64,000 bases of DNA, taken from NCBI GenBank assembly GCA_019746095.1, contig JAIESL010000012.1, positions 1 to 64,000 on the forward strand, given 5' to 3'. The notes beneath the pieces were generated by a model. That model saw only the letters and a program-made list of their open reading frames with translations. It was not told the origin of the DNA and did not search any database. This DNA comes from Caulobacteraceae bacterium (GTDB lineage: Bacteria > Pseudomonadota > Alphaproteobacteria > Caulobacterales > Caulobacteraceae). This document shows, in pieces, positions 1-7,989 of the stretch (the stretch's first letter is position 1; each line of letters begins with the position of its first letter). The translations under genes were made by a program, and so were the position numbers.

Positions 1-552
1 CGCCGGATAGACCAAGGCCGTGATCACCTTGCCCCGCACCACCTGATCCCGCTCCAACCCGTCCGCCAGCCGCTCGAGGATCGGGGCCAGGGCCCCGGAG
101 GTCTCACCCGCGGAGACCATGGCCCGGTACAGCGGCGGGAAGGCCTGGCCCTGCAGGGCCATGGCGTCCGACAGCCGCCGTCCCTCCATCACCCCGGCAT
201 GCACCCCCTCCAGCACCGCCCGCAGGGCGGGCCGGTCGGCCTGGAGCATGATGGCCCGGAGCGCCTCCTCGACCGGTGACACCGTCACCAGGGTGGCCAG
301 CTGGCGCGTGACCAGCGACAGGGTCCGGGAGTCCAGCCCGCCGCGGGACCGGGCCGGACGCCCGGCCGTCGTGCCGTTTGCGGTCGCCGTCGTCGCCGTC
401 TGGCGGGACGCGCCCCGCGACGGTGTAACCTCCAGCGGCATCAGCCGACGGCGCGCCAGCACGGCCCGGGCGGCGGTCTCGTCCGCCGCGTTCAGCGACC
501 CGGTCACCGTCCGGCCACCCGCGTCCGCCGCCACATAGTCAAAGACCGCCAT
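1..552 (-). CDS. gspF: Type II secretion inner-membrane platform protein GspF (3' part missing at window edge)
   Basis: This is the N-terminal part (about 184 residues) of GspF, the polytopic inner-membrane protein on which the secretion ATPase GspE and the pseudopilus assemble. The start MAVFDYVAADAGGR is the usual GspF beginning, and the stretch AGETSGALAPILERLADGLE followed by KVITALVYPA is the conserved segment before the first membrane helix. The ATG shares one base with the gspE stop (TGATG), so the two are translationally coupled. A Thr/Ala-rich linker near residues 45-70 is somewhat long. The C-terminal half lies outside the window, so intactness cannot be judged. Confidence 0.93.
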   Translation of the reverse strand, partial: MAVFDYVAADAGGRTVTGSLNAADETAARAVLARRRLMPLEVTPSRGASRQTATTATANGTTAGRPARSRGGLDSRTLSLVTRQLATLVTVSPVEEALRAIMLQADRPALRAVLEGVHAGVMEGRRLSDAMALQGQAFPPLYRAMVSAGETSGALAPILERLADGLERDQVVRGKVITALVYPA

Positions 553-2099
553 CAGGCCGCATCCTCACGTCCGGTGCCGGCCACCGGCAGTGCGGGTATG
601 GCCAGCGCGAGGTCGTCATGGGTCTCGGCCGTTTCCTGACGCGTCACCCGAACCGCCTCCTCCACCGAGGTCACACCTTCCAGAACGAGCGCCCGCGCCC
701 GCTGGGTCAGGGTCTCGGCCCCGGCGAAGGCCACGGCATTGATCGCCTCCTCCCCCGCTTCCGCCGCGATCAGCCGGCGGACCTGGTCGTCGACCCGGAT
801 CACTTCATACAGCCCCACCCGACCGACATAGCCCGTCTGGTTGCACTGGCTGCAGCCCTGCGGCCGCCACACGGTCTGGCCGGTCCTGATCCCGGCCAGG
901 CGGGCCGTGGCCTTGTCGGCCGGCTCGGCCCGACGGCAGTCGCCGCACAGCCGGCGCACCAGCCGCTGGGCCACGATCAGACGCAGGGTGGAGGCCAGCA
1001 GGAAGGGTTCCACCCCCATGTCCCTGAGCCGGGTCACTGCCCCGGCCGCATCATTGGTGTGCACCGTCGACAGGACCAGATGGCCGGTCAGGGCCGCCTG
1101 GACGGCGATCCGGGCCGTCTCGACATCGCGGATCTCGCCGACCATGACCACATCCGGGTCCTGGCGCAGAATCGCCCGCAGACCCGCCGCGAAGGTCATG
1201 CCGACCTTGGGATTGACCTGGGTCTGGCCGACTCCGTCGATGGCGTATTCGACCGGGTCCTCGACCGTCAGGATGTTGCGGGTGGAGTCGTTCAGCAGCG
1301 ACAGGCCCGCATACAGGGAGGTCGTCTTGCCCGAGCCCGTCGGGCCGGTGACCAGGATGATGCCATTGGGCTCGCCCAGGGCCGCGCGGAAGGCCTCCAG
1401 CGCCCCGGGGGACATGCCCAGCCGGTCCAGGGTCAGGCCCGCCTGGTCGCGGTCGAGAATCCGCAGCACCACCCGCTCACCGGCCCTCGACGGCAGCGTC
1501 GAGACGCGCACATCCAGGGTCTTGCCGCCCAGGGCCAGCGGGATGCGCCCGTCCTGGGGAATGCGTTTCTCGGCGATGTCCAGCCGCGCCATCACCTTGA
1601 TGCGCGAGACCAGCAGCGGCGTGATCCGCGGGTTCAGAGACAGGGTCTCACGCAACACGCCGTCGATGCGCATCCGCACCACCAGCGCCGTCTCGAACGG
1701 CTCGAGGTGAATGTCCGATGCGCCGGCCCGAACCGCCTCGGCGATGACCCCGTTGATCAGGCGGATGACCGGCGCGTCATCGGCCGTGTCCAGCAGGTCG
1801 GCGGCCGCCGGAATGTCGTCGATCAGGCTCTCCAGCCCCGACGGCATCTCGAGGTCGTCACCGTCCGCCGCGCTCAGGTGATCCCCGGCATAGACCTGCG
1901 ACAGTCGCCGGTCGAAGGTCGCCTGGTCCATCGGTTCGACCCGCAATGGCCGGCCAAGCGCCCGCCGGGTCTCGACCAGCACCAGCGGATCGGCCCCCTC
2001 GCGCAGGCCCACGACCGCGATCTCTCCCGCCTCCAGCAGGATCACCCCGTGCCGTTTGGCAAAGCCGTAGGGCAGCGTCGGATTGATCAGGGTGATCAT
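552..2099 (-). CDS. gspE: Type II secretion ATPase GspE
   Basis: Cytoplasmic hexameric ATPase that powers pseudopilus assembly in the type II secretion system. The 515-residue protein has an N-terminal GspL-binding region, then VTGPTGSGKTTSLYAGL (Walker A), an Asp box, a Walker B (VVMVGEIRD) and a His box (LSTVHTND). The Cys pairs CGDC and CSQC form the zinc element typical of GspE rather than of short pilus retraction ATPases. Length is normal for the family. It lies 7 bp after gspD and overlaps gspF by one base, within a C-D-E-F operon read leftward. Confidence 0.96.
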   Translation of the reverse strand: MITLINPTLPYGFAKRHGVILLEAGEIAVVGLREGADPLVLVETRRALGRPLRVEPMDQATFDRRLSQVYAGDHLSAADGDDLEMPSGLESLIDDIPAAADLLDTADDAPVIRLINGVIAEAVRAGASDIHLEPFETALVVRMRIDGVLRETLSLNPRITPLLVSRIKVMARLDIAEKRIPQDGRIPLALGGKTLDVRVSTLPSRAGERVVLRILDRDQAGLTLDRLGMSPGALEAFRAALGEPNGIILVTGPTGSGKTTSLYAGLSLLNDSTRNILTVEDPVEYAIDGVGQTQVNPKVGMTFAAGLRAILRQDPDVVMVGEIRDVETARIAVQAALTGHLVLSTVHTNDAAGAVTRLRDMGVEPFLLASTLRLIVAQRLVRRLCGDCRRAEPADKATARLAGIRTGQTVWRPQGCSQCNQTGYVGRVGLYEVIRVDDQVRRLIAAEAGEEAINAVAFAGAETLTQRARALVLEGVTSVEEAVRVTRQETAETHDDLALAIPALPVAGTGREDAA

Positions 2100-2106
2100 C
2101 GTCCGG

Positions 2107-4188
2107 TCACTCGCTGACGACCGGCCCGGCGACCGGCGGCAGGGGCGCGGCGGTCACCTCGCCGACCGGGGCGGTCACGGTGTAGTCCGGCGCGGCGGGG
2201 GCCTGGGTCTGCATATAGTCGCGCAGCATCTCGTCGAGGCTGGGTTCGACGGACGGGTCGTTGCTCAACTGCTGCCGTCGCATATAGGCCCAGCGGTCGG
2301 CGGCCAGGGCCTGGGCATCGTCGGGGTTGCGGATGATGGTCGGGCGGATGAAGACCATCAGATTGGTCCGGCCGCGCTGGCGGCTGGTCGAGCGGAACAG
2401 GCCGCCGATCACCGGCATGGTGCTGAGGCCCGGAACGCCGTCGACCGAGAGCCGGTCGTTCTGGTCCAGCAGGCCGCCGGCCACCGCGATGTCGCCGTCG
2501 TCCACCACCAGGGTGGTTTCCAGCTCGCGCTTGTTCAGCACCAGATCATTGGCACTGTCGCTCAGCAGGCCGTTGATGCTCGACACCTCCTGACGCATGA
2601 ACAGGGTGATCGAGCCGCCCGCATTGATCTGGGGCCGCACCACCAGCTTGACGCCGATGTCCTGACGCTGGGTCGTGCGGAAAGGGTTGGCATTGCCGTC
2701 CAGCAGGGTCTCGCCGGTCGTGATCGGTACCTCCTGCCCGACCAGGATGGTGGCCTCCTCATTGTCCAGGGTCATAAGCGACGGCGTCTGCAGCAGGTTG
2801 GAGCCTGCGTCGGTCTTGGCCGCATTGATGATGAAGCCGAACAGGCCGTCGCCGATCTGCCCGCCGCCGCCGCCGACGAAGCCGTTGGCACCGAGCAAGG
2901 TGTTGAGGGCGAGGCTCTGAAGCTGTTCGCGCAGGGGATCGCTGTTCGCCAGCTGTCCCGCCGCCGCCCCGCCGGCGAGGGGCACCAGGGGAGCCGCGCG
3001 GTCGGAATAGTTGGTCAGGCCGACCGGATTGCCGTCCTCGCCCGCCAACAGCCACTGCACGCCCAGTTCGCGCACCGCATTGTCGGACAGTTCGACCACG
3101 ATCGCCTCGATCAGCACCTGCTGTCGGCGCTGGTCGAGCTGGCGGATCACCTCGGCAAGCATTCTCTGGGTGTCGGCCGAGGCCGAAATGACCAGCGCAT
3201 TGGCCCCGGGGAAGCGGGCGATGGTGGCGCGCTGGCCGGGTACGGGCGCGGCCGGTGCTGCGGCCGCAGGGGCGGGCGAGGCCTCTGCGCCGGCGGTGGT
3301 CCGTCCCGAAGGCGGTGCGGCGTTGGCGCCGGCGGCGGTGACCGGCTGGCCCACCACCTGTTGCAGGACCGGCAGCAGGGATTCGGCATCGGCGTGCTGC
3401 AGGAAGACGACCTTGACGTCGTCGGCGGATTCCGCGCGGAGATCGAGGTCCTCGACGAGGGGACGGATGCGCGTCAGGGCCGTCGGATCGCCGCGCAGGA
3501 CGATGGAGTTGGAGCTCTCGACGGGGGTGACGGAGACCATCCCCTGCCCCGGCTGGCCGCCCGGCGGGGCCAGAACCGTCTGCAGCACCGACGCGATCTC
3601 GCGGGCCGAGGAGTTCTGGAGGGTGATGACCTCGAAGCCGGTGCGGTCCACGTCGATCCGGCCGACGAGAGCACGAATGCGGGCCAGATTGTCCGAGAAG
3701 TCGGCGACCACGATGCTGTTGGCGCCGGGGTTGGCCAATACCTGCCCCTGGGGGCCGACCAGCGGCCGGATGGTCTCAGCGGCCGCGGCGGCGTCGATGT
3801 GGCGAAGCGGGAAGACCTCGGTGGAGAAACGTTCGTTGCCGACGGTCGACGGGCCCTGGGCCGCGCCCTGGGCCGGGCTGATCCGGTAGGCCCCCGAAGC
3901 GGTGGGCGTCACCACCAGGCCGTTGGCCCGCAGGGTCGACAGAAAGACCTCGAACAACTGGGCCCGGTTCAGGGCCCGGTCGCTGGACACGGTCACCGTC
4001 CCGGTCACGCCCGGATCGACGATGAAGGTCCGGCCGGTCGAGCGGGCCACGTCCTGGATGAAGGCGCGGATATCCGCACCCTGCACGTTGAGGGTCTGGG
4101 TCTGGGCGAGCGCGGGCACCGCCGCCAGTGGCCCCTGCACGGCCAGCACGCCGGCCAGCACGGCGGCGACAAGATTGGATCGCATCAT
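2107..4188 (-). CDS. gspD: Type II secretion outer-membrane secretin GspD
   Basis: Outer-membrane secretin through which folded substrates leave the periplasm. The 693-residue protein has a cleavable signal peptide (ending PALAQ near residue 29) and an N0 domain beginning LNVQGADIRAFIQDVARSTG. N1-N3 repeats follow (VVADFSDNLARIRALVGRID; SNSIVLRGDP). The C-terminal secretin domain contains VPITTGE and the late PVIGGLFRS motif. An Ala/Pro-rich insert near residues 295-320 lies between N-domain repeats, as in many secretins. Its start overlaps the gspC stop by 4 bp (ATGA). The C-terminal S-domain and any pilotin dependence were not assessed. Confidence 0.95.
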   Translation of the reverse strand: MMRSNLVAAVLAGVLAVQGPLAAVPALAQTQTLNVQGADIRAFIQDVARSTGRTFIVDPGVTGTVTVSSDRALNRAQLFEVFLSTLRANGLVVTPTASGAYRISPAQGAAQGPSTVGNERFSTEVFPLRHIDAAAAAETIRPLVGPQGQVLANPGANSIVVADFSDNLARIRALVGRIDVDRTGFEVITLQNSSAREIASVLQTVLAPPGGQPGQGMVSVTPVESSNSIVLRGDPTALTRIRPLVEDLDLRAESADDVKVVFLQHADAESLLPVLQQVVGQPVTAAGANAAPPSGRTTAGAEASPAPAAAAPAAPVPGQRATIARFPGANALVISASADTQRMLAEVIRQLDQRRQQVLIEAIVVELSDNAVRELGVQWLLAGEDGNPVGLTNYSDRAAPLVPLAGGAAAGQLANSDPLREQLQSLALNTLLGANGFVGGGGGQIGDGLFGFIINAAKTDAGSNLLQTPSLMTLDNEEATILVGQEVPITTGETLLDGNANPFRTTQRQDIGVKLVVRPQINAGGSITLFMRQEVSSINGLLSDSANDLVLNKRELETTLVVDDGDIAVAGGLLDQNDRLSVDGVPGLSTMPVIGGLFRSTSRQRGRTNLMVFIRPTIIRNPDDAQALAADRWAYMRRQQLSNDPSVEPSLDEMLRDYMQTQAPAAPDYTVTAPVGEVTAAPLPPVAGPVVSE

Positions 4189-5096
4189 CGGCCGGTCCCT
4201 ATTGTAGTGGTCTGCACCGTTCCGCCCCGCTCAAATCGGATCTCGGCGCTCGTTGTATCGGCCAGTTCGCCGCGCAGCGCCGCAATCCGTTCCGGACTGT
4301 CCAGCGACTGGCCGTTAACCGCAAGGATGACGTCTCCGGCGCGCAGGCCTGCCGCGCGCAGCACCGACCCGTCGCCACCGCCTGAAACCGTAAACCCGTC
4401 CATCCGCATGCCGCGCATCCGCGGCCGCAGCCCGGCCTGCGCCAGCAGCCGCGCCGGATCCACGGCCGGGCCCGCGGCCACGGCCGGTGCAGGGGCCGGT
4501 GCGGGTGGCGGCGTGACGGTCTGCGGTCCCGGCGGGGGTGGTGGGGGTGGCGCGACACCCATCGGCAATTCTGTGAACACCAGCCGGCTGAGCGAGGTCC
4601 CGCGCGCCAGAACCACATGATCCGGTCCGACCGACTGCAGCACCAGACCCGGCTCGACCGTCTCTCCGACCCCGACCGAGACCTGCCGACCGTCTCCAAG
4701 CCCGATGATCGCAGAGCCGCCGCCGGCCCCGTCCGAGCGCAGGCCGTAGAGGCGCATCTGCGAGCCGCCGGTCGCGGTCACATCGGACAGGCTGCTCTCG
4801 CCGCCGGTGCGGAAGAAGGCATCGAAACGCTGGAAGACGGAGGGATCAGCGGGGGTGACGGTCGACGGCCCCGCAGTGTCCGCGGCGACGGCCGGGGCCG
4901 GCCTGAGCAGGATCCAGCCGAGCTGGCCGAGCTGAAAGGCAAGGGCCAGGGCCAGGGCGATTTCGACGGCCGTTCTGGCGCGATCCGGCCGAGCCGACAC
5001 CGCTTCACGGACCTGTCTGCCGAAACCACGTACTGCGCCGATCACTGTGGCGTGCCTCAAGGAGCCCCGACGGCCCGGCGGCCTTCCTAGACCCAT
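4185..5096 (-). CDS. gspC: Type II secretion clamp protein GspC
   Basis: Bitopic inner-membrane protein linking the cytoplasmic platform to the GspD secretin. The 303-residue frame has one membrane segment (about residues 43-60, ALALALAFQLGQLGWILL), a homology region with VGVGETVEPGLVLQSVGPDHVVL, a Pro-rich linker, and a C-terminal PDZ domain (GLRAGDVILAVNGQSLDSPERIAAL). It is the first gene of gspC-D-E-F. The start is uncertain: the first 17 residues are unusual for GspC, and a GTG at codon 18 is an alternative. A Pho-box-like direct repeat lies just upstream. Confidence 0.88.
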   Translation of the reverse strand: MGLGRPPGRRGSLRHATVIGAVRGFGRQVREAVSARPDRARTAVEIALALALAFQLGQLGWILLRPAPAVAADTAGPSTVTPADPSVFQRFDAFFRTGGESSLSDVTATGGSQMRLYGLRSDGAGGGSAIIGLGDGRQVSVGVGETVEPGLVLQSVGPDHVVLARGTSLSRLVFTELPMGVAPPPPPPPGPQTVTPPPAPAPAPAVAAGPAVDPARLLAQAGLRPRMRGMRMDGFTVSGGGDGSVLRAAGLRAGDVILAVNGQSLDSPERIAALRGELADTTSAEIRFERGGTVQTTTIGTGR

Positions 5097-5121
5097 CGTC
5101 TGTGTCCGGCTTCACGGGGGC

Positions 5122-5150
5122 ATGACAGCCCGACGAACTTGCCGTGACAG
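5122..5150 (-). promoter_or_regulatory. Pho-box-like direct repeat upstream of gspC
   Basis: On the minus strand CTGTCAC (5150-5144) and CTGTCAT (5128-5122) are spaced exactly 22 bp, two 11-bp steps. They match the 7-bp half-site of alphaproteobacterial Pho boxes, but the middle repeat (AGTTCGT) is poor. The motif sits 26 bp before the annotated gspC ATG. No convincing -10 element follows it, so either the gspC start is further downstream or the match is fortuitous. Confidence 0.4.
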
Positions 5151-5197
5151 TCATAACGTATACGGACGAAATGATACAATACCGCCCGGCGGAAGGC

Positions 5198-5223
5198 GGC
5201 AGGCACCCGCGCGGGTACCTGCC
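5198..5223 (-). terminator. Hairpin downstream of the TonB receptor gene
   Basis: GGCAGG-c-ACCCGC pairs with GCGGGT-a-CCTGCC, an almost perfect 26-bp dyad starting 13 bp after the receptor stop codon (5237). There is no strong U tract, so intrinsic termination is plausible but not certain. It would separate the receptor transcript from gspC. Confidence 0.45.
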
Positions 5224-5236
5224 GTTCCGGAGCGGT

Positions 5237-7912
5237 CTAGAAGCGCGCGGTCAGGCTGACCGAAGCGCTGGATCCCAGCTCGTAGTTGTTGATCAGGATC
5301 TTGTTGCCCAGTTGCTGGAACTCGTCGAAATTCGTGTTCAGCAGGTTCCGCAGTTCGACCGAGAAGCCCATGTCGCGGCCGCCCATTTCGAAGTCCTTGC
5401 GGTACACGAAGTCGAGGAAGATGCCCGGGTCCTGGATGTAGTCCGGTTCGCGGTTGCCCGCACCGCCTGCGCCGCGGGCGCTGACGCGCTCGCTGACATA
5501 GTTGGCGATGATCGTGGCCTGCGAACGGGCCGTGTCATCTTCCCAGCCGAGCTGCAGGTTGGCGACATGTTCGGACTGGCCCTGGAGCCGGCTGCCGTCG
5601 GAGATGAAGAAGGTCGCATCCTCATTGGCACCGCCGCCACCGGGGGTCCGGACGACGTCACCCGGCTGGACCTGAACGCTCGAGTCCGACCAGGTGTAGT
5701 TGGCCTGCACCAGCCAGCGCTTGTTGGCGATGAAGGCCGAGCTGTTGTCCGGGAATTCGAAGAATTTCTTGGCCTCGATCTCGGCCCCGAAAATCGTCGC
5801 CTGCGGCGAGTTGAGGTAGGACTGCTGGCGCGCATTGCCCGAGGTGACGATGGTCGCCTCAACCGGCTTGTCCAGATTCTTGTAGAAGACGCCGGCCGTC
5901 AGATACTGCTGGCGGGCGAAGAACCACTCATAGCGGGCATCGATGTTCAGGATCTCGGTATCGACCAGGAACGGGTTGCCGGTGAACTCGCGGTCGGTTT
6001 CCGGGTCCGTATAGGACTGGGGTGCCAGTTCGCGGAACTGGGGCCGGCCGATGGTCTGGGAGGCCCCGAGGCGGAGCTGCTGGTCCTCGGCGAAATTCCA
6101 CGTCGCCGTGAACGACGGCAGCAGATACTGCTCATTGATCTGGGTCGGAGCGAAGGGTGCCGCCCCGCCGAACAGGTCGCGGGTCGTGACCGACTGCTGG
6201 CCGTCCTCATAGCGCAGGCCGAAGGTCGTGCGGACCAGGGGGATGAACTCGGCATCGACCTGGGCATAGGCCGCCGCGACCTCAAGCTGGGCCGAATAGG
6301 CTGCCGCGCCGCTGCCGGCGCTGCCGGTGACTTCCGACAGGACCAGGCCGGTCGGCCCGATATTGGCGTCGGAATAGAGGTAGTCGACCCGCGAGCGGCG
6401 TTGCTCGAGCGTCAGGGTGCTGGCCGGCACGAACCGCAGATCGCGGCGCTCGGCGTCACGATTGTTGTCGGAATAGGCCACCCCGAAGCTGAAGACCGCG
6501 TCGCGGAGGTCGGACAGGGGCAGGGTGTAGCTGACGTCCGCCCCACCCGAGACGATGTCGTCATTCAGTTCGCTGAACGAAATCCGGTTGCCGCCGATCT
6601 CGTGCAGGAAGGTCCCGTCCGAGGCCACACCATAGGAGAAACGGCTCTCATAGGGCGCGTCGCGCTCGGTCAGGGCATAGGCCCCGCGCCAGGAGATCTC
6701 CAGGGCACCGTCCATGAACTCATGCTCACCGGACAGCTGGCTGGAGAAGAGCTGGCGCTCGAACCATTCGGTGTAGTCGGTGCGCTGCACCGCGCCGCCG
6801 GCATCGAAATCAGGGCCGACGCTGATGCGGGCTTCCTTGGTGACGTTTCGGACGAAGAAATTGGTCCAGCGATAGTCGCTGTTGTCGGTGATGAGCGACA
6901 GGCCGCCGAGGAAATTCAGCTGGATGTCGTTCTGGTTCGACTCGAAGGCCTTGCTGGTGACGGGCACGAGGATCGCACCGGAGAACTGCGCCTCTTCCTG
7001 CAGGCCGTTCCGGGTGGACCAGCTGTTGCTGTAGCCGGCCACGGCGATCAGGCCGAAGGTACCGAGGCTGCTGTCCGACTTCAGGCCGCCGGCGAAATCA
7101 AAGCCGAAATTCACCGGCGTCGTGTCCCGCTGCAGCAGACGCAGCGGCGAATTGACCAGCGAATGGCCGATCCGCTCCAGTTCCAGGGCACCGACATTGG
7201 CGCTGTTGATCGGGGTACCGCGACTGAAGGCCAGGGCGAGCGGTCCGGGAATCTCGCGGGTGCCGTCGTCGAAGCCGGTGAAATCGGTGCGCGAGCCGTA
7301 ATAGATCAGGCCTTCATCGCCCGTGGTCTCGGTATTGCCGCCGAGCGAGGTCGACATGGTGAAGAAGGGATCGTTGGGCGCGTCGACGGTGCGCAGGTCG
7401 ATCACCCCGCCGCCGAATTCACCCGGAAAATCGACCGAATAGGATTTCTGGACCGTGACGCTTTCCAGGATGCTGGACGGGAACAGGTCCAGCGGCACGA
7501 CGCGCTGCAGCGGCTCGGGGCTGGGCAGCGGCGACCCGTTCAGCAGGGCGGAGGAATAACGCTCGCCGAGGCCGCGGACGTAGATGAACCGGCCCTCGAC
7601 GACCGTCAGGCCGGTCACACGGGCCAGGGCGCCGGCGGCGCTGCTGTCGCCGGTCCGCTCGAGGTCCTCGGAGGTCAGGAAGGCGGCGACTTCGGCGCTT
7701 TCGCGATTGGGCTCGGGAATGTAGCGGCCGAGAACGACGACTTCGTCCAGCTCGCCGACGGCCTCGGGCTCGTCCTGGGCTTCGGAATCCTGTGCGGCGG
7801 TCGCCGGGGCTTCGGCCGGGGCCGGCGGGGTTTGAGCGTAGGCGATCCCGGGCGCGATCAGCGCGCTGGTGGCCAGGAGGACCCCGCTCAGGGTCAAGGT
7901 AAGGGTCTTCAT
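5237..7912 (-). CDS. TonB-dependent outer-membrane receptor (paired with surface lipoprotein)
   Basis: Outer-membrane beta-barrel receptor of 891 residues using TonB energy for uptake; the ligand is unknown. A signal peptide (MKTLTLTLSGVLLATSALIA...AYAQ) precedes an acidic linker and a TonB-box-like DEVVVLG. A plug domain follows (VYVRGLGER-like region; VTVQKSYSVDFPGEFGGGVIDLRT). The barrel ends in the classical C-terminal Phe (SLTARF). The ATG at 7912 was chosen because it begins the signal peptide; the frame is open further upstream. It lies downstream of the lipoprotein gene with a strong hairpin between them, and upstream of gspC. Phosphate-linked regulation is an inference from the neighbouring motifs. 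Confidence 0.9.
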   Translation of the reverse strand: MKTLTLTLSGVLLATSALIAPGIAYAQTPPAPAEAPATAAQDSEAQDEPEAVGELDEVVVLGRYIPEPNRESAEVAAFLTSEDLERTGDSSAAGALARVTGLTVVEGRFIYVRGLGERYSSALLNGSPLPSPEPLQRVVPLDLFPSSILESVTVQKSYSVDFPGEFGGGVIDLRTVDAPNDPFFTMSTSLGGNTETTGDEGLIYYGSRTDFTGFDDGTREIPGPLALAFSRGTPINSANVGALELERIGHSLVNSPLRLLQRDTTPVNFGFDFAGGLKSDSSLGTFGLIAVAGYSNSWSTRNGLQEEAQFSGAILVPVTSKAFESNQNDIQLNFLGGLSLITDNSDYRWTNFFVRNVTKEARISVGPDFDAGGAVQRTDYTEWFERQLFSSQLSGEHEFMDGALEISWRGAYALTERDAPYESRFSYGVASDGTFLHEIGGNRISFSELNDDIVSGGADVSYTLPLSDLRDAVFSFGVAYSDNNRDAERRDLRFVPASTLTLEQRRSRVDYLYSDANIGPTGLVLSEVTGSAGSGAAAYSAQLEVAAAYAQVDAEFIPLVRTTFGLRYEDGQQSVTTRDLFGGAAPFAPTQINEQYLLPSFTATWNFAEDQQLRLGASQTIGRPQFRELAPQSYTDPETDREFTGNPFLVDTEILNIDARYEWFFARQQYLTAGVFYKNLDKPVEATIVTSGNARQQSYLNSPQATIFGAEIEAKKFFEFPDNSSAFIANKRWLVQANYTWSDSSVQVQPGDVVRTPGGGGANEDATFFISDGSRLQGQSEHVANLQLGWEDDTARSQATIIANYVSERVSARGAGGAGNREPDYIQDPGIFLDFVYRKDFEMGGRDMGFSVELRNLLNTNFDEFQQLGNKILINNYELGSSASVSLTARF

Positions 7913-7953
7913 GTTCTGCGCCTTGAAGGAGTTCAACGGACTGGGCGAAAGCA

Positions 7954-7979
7954 GGAGGCGGCCCTGACGGGCCGCCTCC
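7954..7979 (-). terminator. Intercistronic hairpin between lipoprotein and TonB receptor genes
   Basis: GGAGGCGGCCC and GGGCCGCCTCC form a perfect 11-bp stem with a 4-nt loop, placed 10 bp after the lipoprotein stop and 42 bp before the receptor start. On the transcribed strand it is followed by TGCTTTC rather than a U run. It may act as a partial terminator or a 3' stabiliser giving unequal expression of the two genes. Confidence 0.6.
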
Positions 7980-7989
7980 GCATCCTTCG

